Positions 56,701 to 64,000 of a stretch of DNA of 64,000 nucleotides are shown here, in pieces. The notes below the pieces were generated by a model. The model did not search any database, was not told the origin of the DNA, and saw only the letters and a program-made list of their open reading frames with translations. How positions within the stretch are numbered: the stretch's first letter is position 1; every line of letters begins with the position of its first letter. The translations under genes and the position numbers were made by a program. The DNA comes from Onchocerca volvulus (taxonomy: Eukaryota > Nematoda > Chromadorea > Rhabditida > Onchocercidae). Location of the stretch: NCBI GenBank assembly GCA_000499405.2, contig HG738138.1, positions 14,013,208-14,077,207 on the forward strand, written 5' to 3'.

Positions 56701-58730
56701 AAATTGCAAGCACACTGAGTTTATATTTTTGGAAAGGGAAAGAAGCTTGTGCAAATAACCTAACTTCATGACTAATTATTTAACATTAAAATCAATTAAT
56801 GTACAGTCACTAATGCTTTCAAATACATAAAGTGACCCTAGAATGCAACTGTTAAGCGTTTTTGAATATGCAATAAATAAGTTTTTATGCTTTATGATTA
56901 CCCAAATACAGAAGCACTTTTTCCTGGTCTTCTAAAATAGCGGATACTATCCGACTTTTCCGAATCATTTTAACCAATGAAATCACAGATATGAAAGGAA
57001 TCGCTTACCGAACTCAGAGAATTTTTTATAGCATTTGTGAAAAAAGTAGGTGGAAAAGATCCCAATGCTGGTCTGCTTACTGCTGTTGCCTGAAATTCAC
57101 TTTTTTTTTGCTTTATTTTGTCTAAGTAAACTTGTCAAATTCGAAGACAAAATTCCTAAGCAAATCAATTTATGACTTTTCAAAGTCTGATACGTGCTAT
57201 TTAAATGAGAAAAGTGAAAATTTCTGAATAATTACAAAGAATGTAGGTAATGTACCATAAAGCGGGGATCTGAAACAGCTTTGGTCAAATCCGGATGATT
57301 GTATCCTGAAAAATGATGCATTTTGATGAAACATCCAACAAAATCTAAATCTTATATGATTTCGAAAATAAAAAACAGTTGAAAAAAACAGAAACTGAAA
57401 AAATAACCAAGCGGTAAAGAAGAAATTTGCATATACACATCAAGAAGAACATTTCCATCTGCATCAATGAAATAATTCCCCTTTGACTTCTCGTAATTAA
57501 TGAAGACTTTCACCGAAGCTGCTTGCTAAAATAGCGAATCGTCGTGCATTTTCATTAATGAATTTCAATAATCAGTTAAAATTAATAGAAATGTCGAAAA
57601 AAAAAAAGAACATGCAACCGAAACATAAATAGATATTTTAGAAATAAAAGATTTTGATAATAATGTCAAAAAGATCGACAATTTTTTAACAATGAAACTT
57701 TTTGAAAAACTAGTGATGCAATAAATTTATACAACTTTATACATATATAATGAAAGCGAAAAATTAAACTACATGAAAAAGTCAAAAGGAAGTATTAATA
57801 AACTTCAACTCTTCTAAAGATTCCATGAACACTGATTCTATCTCACATTTAATAAAGATGATTAATCTTCCACAAATCATAACGGTTCATTTTAAATTGA
57901 ATCATCTATTTTTCAATCTATCAAACAGATTAGCAAGCGCTCTTATCTGAGTGAATAATATTCTTTTACTTTCGGAGTGAATTATAATAAGTTTTTTCGG
58001 AGCGAATTACAATACGAATTACAACTTGCTCAAAGATTTGTACTATTAATTTTTTTTGCTAATTAAGAGGAAGTGAGAAAAAGTAGGAAAAAAAGAATAG
58101 GAATAAATTTAACAACTAACATGATGCAAATCCATTTCCACCTTCATTTGTTTTGATTTTGGACCTGGAAAGGTACCACACATGCTGGGTTGTAATGGTT
58201 CGCCTAATACTGTCGTAGCTGTTTGCGTATGGCGTACCCATTTAGCTAAAATTAAATGCTGTTACCTGTATTTTACAAAACTTCGATGAAGCACTGCAAA
58301 ACTATAATTAAATCTTAACAAATACTATGATGATAATAAATAAATTGATTAAATTCATGTTCAAATTAAAATTTATAGTTTGATTCAATAACTTGAAATA
58401 TTGGTGAAAAAAAATTTTTTTTCAAAAGTTTTTTTCAAATCTTTAAACATAATCTATTCTATTAACAGTTATAGTTTGATCAAATCGTTCAAAAACAAAG
58501 GTTTAGCAAATTAAATTATTATCACCAACGAGATGAAAGATTCATTGGTAAGAGGGAGAAGAAGAGAGAGAGGAAGGATGATAGAAGGGAAAAAGACAGA
58601 ATGGAAAGAGATCAGCTGTTTCATATCAAGTAATGTTTTGATCTATGATTATTATGGTTGGAATCCTTCTCGAAAATAAAGTGAAATGCTTACCAACAGA
58701 AGGTATTGATGAACGAAGAAGTGTTTTCAT
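53764..58730 (-). CDS. 4-aminobutyrate (GABA) aminotransferase, mitochondrial
   Basis: Coding exons: 58694-58736 (ATG 58730), 58121-58245, 57408-57525, 57256-57305, 57009-57089, 56375-56594, 55949-56097, 55465-55629, 55040-55180, 54586-54732, 54208-54319, 53764-53882. All junctions fit and give 487 residues (human GABA-T has 500). It is a class III PLP enzyme converting GABA and 2-oxoglutarate to succinic semialdehyde and glutamate. Landmarks: basic N-terminus ([20 protein letters not shown]) fitting a mitochondrial presequence; [94 protein letters not shown] (as FIVDE); FAKK with the presumed PLP lysine; [19 protein letters not shown] near the end. The vertebrate CGSC that binds a [2Fe-2S] cluster reads CGSS here. 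An in-frame upstream exon (59035-59097) could extend the N-terminus. Confidence 0.95.
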
Positions 58731-59034
58731 TTCTTCCTATAAATAAAGGAGAGCACAGAGAAAAAGAAAGGAAAAAAGAGGAAGAGAGAAGAGGAGGGAG
58801 AAGATTAAAATATTATTAGGATATTACTAACGCTTCTATTCCTCCTCATTTCTTCATCTCCTTCCCATCTCTCTCTCTCTTTCTTCCTCTCTCTCTCCCA
58901 CTAAATAGCCCATAACTTTTCACTGCAATAACAATAATAGTAATAGCAAACAGTAGCTCCCCAGTTATCAATGTTACCATCATTTTATCATCCGTCCATC
59001 CTTCAATTACCGAATGATTGATTTATTCGTTTAC

Positions 59035-59097
59035 CTGTTCAATCGCTTTTTGCTGGAATGTTTGATTGCGGGGAGGCGGGAAAATTATAAATTCCAA
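59035..59097 (-). other. Upstream exon of the GABA-transaminase gene
   Basis: Bounded by a TTTGCTTAG acceptor and a CAG|GTAAAC donor, it reads LEFIIFPPPRNQTFQQKAIE without a stop and joins in phase to GAA-GAA-ATG at 58736. It may be a 5' UTR exon, since the ATG at 58730 gives a normal mitochondrial presequence. The ATG also lies only 6 nt after an acceptor, compatible with trans-splicing. Confidence 0.4.
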
Positions 59098-62059
59098 CTA
59101 AGCAAATAAATAACAACAACAATGTTAAAAATTTATTATAAAAGATTTCAGGAAATGAAAGAAAGAAAGTAATTTCATGTGATTTTGAATGAAACATTTA
59201 ATAATATTTATATATTAATTTTTAAACACGAAGAATAAATTTTTATTAATATCAAAAATTTCATAAAGCAATCAGTTGAATCGAATAATGAAAGTAAAGT
59301 AATATGATTAATTTCAAACAATGTTCTTTTTTTCTTCTTTTTGCATGAAATTGAACCAGAAATTTAATGAGTTATATGTAAATACTCCATAATTTCTGAA
59401 TATTTGATAGGTATCAACAATCAACAACAAACGAATCATTATTAAATAATGGAATATGGAAAAAAAAAAACGAGAAAAAAAAAAGAAATTTTATATTAAA
59501 ATAAGACAGCAAAAATGAAAAATGATGAAAATTGTTTGTGTCGTTGATTTTATATTTGTTTAAAAAATTGCATCCAATATTTTGTAAATTTTGTTCTAAT
59601 CTGGCCTTTATGTAAACATTTTAAAAGAGGAATGGAACATAAGCTGAAAATTTATAAACATTTTGCAAGCAGAAAAGGATATAGGATGATAAGAAAAGTG
59701 AAATAATAATTCAATAAATCATACGGTAGTAAACATTTGCATTTCGTTTTATTCCCTTTTTGATGGGTGATTTTTTTTTTTCTCAAAATTTATTGTTTAC
59801 TTTTTTTCTCCATTTTTTTCACTTTTAATTTTCATTTGAAGTATTTAGACGGTGATACATTTTATGATGGAAATGTTATAAGAAGCATAATCAAACTTAT
59901 TTGGTGAACCAAAATAGTTATTGTTGTTAGATTTTTAATTTTGTTACATCGTTTACTGCCAACTATTATTCGCACAAAATATTGGTATGTGGTAGTATAA
60001 AATTTGATATCAATTATAAAAATTTACGAAGGTATTCCTTTAAGAAGATAATGATATCAAAAGCTTATGTATCACTGAATAGAATTTATAATAAATTTAA
60101 TCAAATAATTTTAAAAAACGATATAAAGTTAAAATTTAATATTAATGATAAAAATGAATCAAAAATATTGCAAAGATATTATTTCAATGAGGTAATACAG
60201 TAGAAAGGAATTATATATTTCTAAGTAAAATTTGCAACAAATTTAATTAAACACGATACGCTTTCACATATCTTATAAATCGGATTTTAATGATTTCTTA
60301 TGTAAACAAAAAAATAATAGACTATCAATTTTAATATTCTTTTTTTTTTTTTTTTTTTTTTTTTAGATTATTTGAATGACGCCCAAATCAGTATGCTACG
60401 AAAATTTACGAAATCATTAAATGGAAAGTTTATAAGCTTTAATTTATAATATATTAACCATTTCATTTCGAATTATTTTATTTTTTTTTTCTTTTTTTTA
60501 AGAATTAAACATCAGCAGATATTCAAAGGCCAAGAATATCAGGTAGGATAGCAAAACAGTGGTAAGATATAATTATTACATTTCTTAGTGATAAATATAA
60601 TCAATCATAAATTTTTTTTCAAATCTACCTAGCTAAGGCAGAGTATTTAGTAATTTAAATCGTGTAACTATTAGGCAGTAAATATCTGATAATGATGATT
60701 TTCTTAGATTTGCGCAAACTTTTCAAAAATAGGATTCAAAGTTTCTTATTAATTACTAGAAGACTAAAAAAATTTTTTTTTCCTTTTTGAAGAAAATTTA
60801 GCAAGATTTCAATAAACTTAGAAAATGCTTATTGCTTTGGAAGAAAAATAAAATTCAAACATATTTTAGTCTGTGTATTTCGTTTCTGTGTGTTTCGCTT
60901 GTAGGAGTATATGTGAATACTATTACTAATGAAACTATCGAAATTATAATTACAACTTCTACAGCTATAACAACAACTATTTTTTTCGGTATCTGATCAA
61001 AATTATTGCTCATTTTTAAACAAAAAAAAAAAAAAAAAAAAAAAGGGAGAGATTTAATTGATATATTTAAATATTAAAGACTAACTTTAAGATTTGTTTC
61101 AAAAACACAGAATTTTATTTGGAAAATTTTTTAAATATGGAAAATAAAATTCTAATCATATTGTATATAGTCTGATGCGAGTATTTGATATCTTCATAAT
61201 TACACTACATTAGAATGAATCAGTATTATATAATGTATATAAATAGGATATAGTCTTAAATAGACTATTTAAATAGAACAAAGCAATTATGATACATTGG
61301 AGAGGATAGTATTAGGTAATGTACATAAATAGAATATAATTGAACTAAAATGGCTCAAAGATTGAAAATGATTTTATTTCTCATCACTTCCTTTATATCA
61401 TAAAATGCATTTTATAATTTGTGAAGCAAAAAAAAAAAGTATATGACCAATGACAGAAACTGGGATAATGGCTAATATATAAATGCCAAAATCTAAATGT
61501 ATGATATGATATGATATGATGTACCATTCATGTTAATTGAGAACATCAAAAAGAATATTGTGTTATTAACACAAATGTTCTAAAACACAAATTTCAAATA
61601 ATTTCAAACTTTACTTATGCAGAAGAATGTTTTGATTTGATTCATAAAAATTGGTGAATCAAACTGTTCTGAAGTCAAGTATCTTTGTAACAATAAATGA
61701 TATAATAGTTTGATAGAACAATATCGGAAAACATGCCGATTGGCGATTTTACCATTCCAGATACAATTAGCAGTAATTCATCAAATTTTCAGGATTTAAA
61801 TAGTGCTTTAAAGAAATGTCTATAGATTGACTTTTTTTTTTTCTTCTAATATTGGATCTGCGAATATATTGTTGTTCAAAGCATTCAGTTCTATTTTTTT
61901 TTCGTTTCTTTTTTTTTGATTACTACTAGTAAAGTACTACAATTCAGAAAATTGCATTGAAAACGTCAGTCTAAATGGTACATCAAATTGTCTTCAGCTT
62001 CCTATCTTTGCATTATTTCCTTTACTAAAGTCTATGCTTCACATCATTTAACAACACCT
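59098..62059. other. AT-rich spacer
   Basis: No exon chain is supported apart from the small membrane-protein ORF at 60855-61013. It holds long poly-T/A runs (60342-60364, 61021-61044) and a short ATATG pentanucleotide repeat near 61500-61522. Confidence 0.5.
60855..61013 (-). CDS. Putative small single-pass membrane protein
   Basis: A 52-codon ORF starts MSNNFDQIPKK, continues as a 23-residue hydrophobic segment (IVVVIAVEVVIIISIVSLVIV) and ends in a polar tail (TPTSETHRNEIHRLKYV). The layout, short polar N-terminus, one TM helix and basic tail, is that of a genuine small membrane protein, and the Val/Ser/Thr codons are not what plain AT bias would give. There is no recognised family and no close splice acceptor. 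It could be a first exon of a longer gene or chance. Confidence 0.3.
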   Translation of the reverse strand: MSNNFDQIPKKIVVVIAVEVVIIISIVSLVIVFTYTPTSETHRNEIHRLKYV

Positions 62060-63345
62060 GTCGCTGAAATAACAAGGGTAAAAGAAGAAAACCAGTGATT
62101 CCTTTGTTTTAAATTTGAAATTGCGTATCAACTGTAGTTGATTGTAAAATCATTTTTTGTCTATTAAATCAATGAGCTTTAAAAAAGCTCTCTTTCATCA
62201 TGAGCTAACCACAGGCACAATCTCATGCTCTAACAAAAGCGCATGTTCCTGAGACAAGAAAGGATCTTTCTTCTGGCCCGAAAATGAACCAGGATCCTTC
62301 ACCCACGAAGAAGAAGAGGGTCCTGAGTACAAAAATTATTTCAAAGAATGGGCAGCCATGAGCTCGGTCGAATGGTCAAGCTCGTGGTATAACAATTTTT
62401 CTTTGTTGCGTAACCCTATTTCCCCTTTTTTCGTATTATAATTTCTTCATGAAAGTTGTCCTTTTGATATTATCGAAATTGTACTGCTGATATAATTGTT
62501 GTTGATGTAGTTGCTACTTCCGTTGATTAACAAATTAATCATAATAAAAGTTTAATTACCCAAGTTTGAAGTTCGTTTCCAAGTGAGTGAAACAATAAAA
62601 TTGAAGAAACTGTGAGAACTGAAGAACAGAATTCAACCTTACAATTTTGTAACTATCAGAAAGAAAAAGCGACAACACCAATGCCCGAGAAATGTCTTCT
62701 GCAATTTCATAAATGCTCCAGGTTTGTCAGGAAAACCGAAATTTCAATATGGTCTGTGTTGTTTACAGTTGTCATTGTTTTTTTCTAATCGTGACAAAAT
62801 TGAAGGGGTGTAATCTGCCTTTCAATTCTCACAGGTTTCTTTAATTTTTTTGTTTCACTCGTAAAATGAACCTCAAATTTGAGTAATTAAGCCTTTAGTA
62901 TGATAAATTTGTTAAACACAAATGCAGGAATTATATCAAAAATACCAATTCGATAATATCAAAGGGACAATTTTCATGGAGAGAACATAAACGAAAAAAA
63001 GGAGATATGATTACGCAATAAAAGAAAAACCCAATATCACGAGCTGGACCATCCGACCAAGCTCGTGGCTGCTCATCCTTTGAAATGATTTTTGTGCTCA
63101 GGATCCTCTTCTTCTTCGTGGCTGGAGGATCCTGATACCATATTCGGGCTACGCTTTGTTAGCGCATGAGAATGTGCTTGTGGTTAGTGCCTAATGAAAG
63201 CTTTTTTAAAGTTCATTCACTTAATAGACAAAAAAAAAAAAAAAAAAAAAAATGATTTTACAGTTAACTGCAGCAAATACGTATTGTCAAATTTAAAATA
63301 AAGGAACCAGTGGTTCTCTTTTTTTATCCTCGCTATTTCAAAGAC
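62060..63345. repeat. 1.3-kb imperfect palindrome (fold-back element)
   Basis: The left arm (62060 to about 62680) is the diverged reverse complement of the right arm (about 62760 to 63345), with a centre near 62710-62720. Matching pairs include AACCAGTGATTCCTTTGTTT versus AACCACTGGTTCCTTTATTT, CACGAAGAAGAAGAGG in both arms, and CTTTTGATATTATCGAA versus CTTTGATATTATCGAAT. Differences are mostly substitutions plus length changes in T/A runs (the right arm has about 23 A at 63231). No transposase frame lies inside. It resembles a fold-back transposon or a long hairpin-RNA locus. Confidence 0.85.
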
Positions 63346-63358
63346 AAAAGTAGAAAGT

Positions 63359-64000
63359 TGTAGTATTCCTCAGACATATAAGTCATTCATCCATATTGCG
63401 GCACAATGGCTCTGCTAATAAAGCTCATGATCATGTAATTGTTTGGAATGTTATAAGGATTATTGCTTGTGTGCGCATTGTCTCATAGGTTGTAAATCAT
63501 GTTAATTTTCGGGATGTTGTACGGACTAAAACTTGTATGTTTCGTTTAAAATGTTTTAAGCATTATCAATCTTTTATTCTTTATTCCCTGTCCTGAAACC
63601 AATCTTTTGTATGACTAATGTGTGAATCTCTGGCCAATATCAACCCCAAGGATGATCCATATATAAAAAAATAGTTTTCGAGGCAGTAGGATCAGCATCG
63701 TCAGTGTCAGCAGCAACAACGCGAATAGTTTTTTCTGCTTCAGTGTCTTCAAATCGAGCAGTCTTTCTCAATGTGAGTCCCTCCTACATCGGCGTCTTCA
63801 ATGAGATCAGTCCCTTCAACGTCAGAATCAGCGGCAAATCAGTTCCTGCCAATATCAAAGCAATTTCAACGACAGCACAAGCGAAAATTCAGCAAAGGAC
63901 TGCTAATAGTATCTCTATATTTACCATGTGTTCTTCATTTATTGTTTACAATTGTAAAGTGCCATATTGTTTATAATATCGTATAAATCCAATAAAAGCT
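63359..64000 (+). other. LTR-like segment at the window edge
   Basis: Beyond the palindrome the DNA becomes less AT-rich. It holds two diverged tandem copies of about 66 nt (TCATGTAATTGTTTGGAATG at 63433 and TCATGTTAATTTTCGGGATG at about 63498), a TATATAAAA at 63659, a Ser-rich open frame (63704-63976) and AATAAA at 63991. A TG start, TATA box and downstream AATAAA fit a U3-R layout of a retroelement LTR, but no end or coding body is visible. Confidence 0.3.

Overview
This is AT-rich nuclear DNA of a nematode. Genes are split into many short coding exons with nematode-type splice sites (TTTCAG acceptors, GTAAGT-like donors). Several gene starts lie 3-6 nt after a strong acceptor, as expected for spliced-leader trans-splicing, and two genes belong to families known mainly from nematodes or strongly expanded there (an NRF-6-like acyltransferase and an SRA-type serpentine receptor). 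The overall look suggests a clade III (filarial-type) parasite, but that is inference. All gene models were built by hand by joining exons at phase-compatible splice sites, so the protein-coding genes are multi-exon, not single ORFs.

Layout. About 1-4.5 kb: no convincing gene; degenerate tandem repeats at 1.8-2.0 kb. 4.5-8.0 kb (+): a secreted, Thr/Ser-rich mucin-like repeat protein. 10.7-16.8 kb (-): a 13-14-exon NRF-6-like multipass acyltransferase-3 protein with an N-terminal NRF region. 19.8-22.0 kb (+): a six-exon SRA-type chemoreceptor. 22-27 kb: repeat-rich spacer with an unresolved base, a 68-bp nearly perfect hairpin and a pair of GC-rich stem-loops. 27.4-32.3 kb (+): a complete 12-exon group II p21-activated kinase of 548 residues. 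35.2-38.1 kb (-): a small secreted C-type lectin-domain protein. 38-49.5 kb: an 11-kb gene-poor stretch with one strong pre-microRNA-like hairpin. 49.5-52.8 kb (-): a complete seven-exon DNMT2/TRDMT1 tRNA methyltransferase of 358 residues. 53.8-58.7 kb (-): a complete GABA transaminase of 487 residues. 59-64 kb: no firm gene; a 1.3-kb imperfect palindrome (62.06-63.35 kb) followed by an LTR-like segment running off the window edge.

The genes do not form an evident pathway. GABA transaminase breaks down the inhibitory transmitter GABA, the PAK relays Cdc42/Rac signals to the cytoskeleton, DNMT2 methylates tRNA, and the receptor, lectin and mucin point to sensory or host-facing surfaces. The points most worth following up are the intact DNMT2 (the lineage of C. 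elegans has none), the loss of one iron-sulfur cysteine in the GABA transaminase, the large palindrome, the microRNA-like hairpin, and the 68-bp hairpin flanked by short direct repeats.
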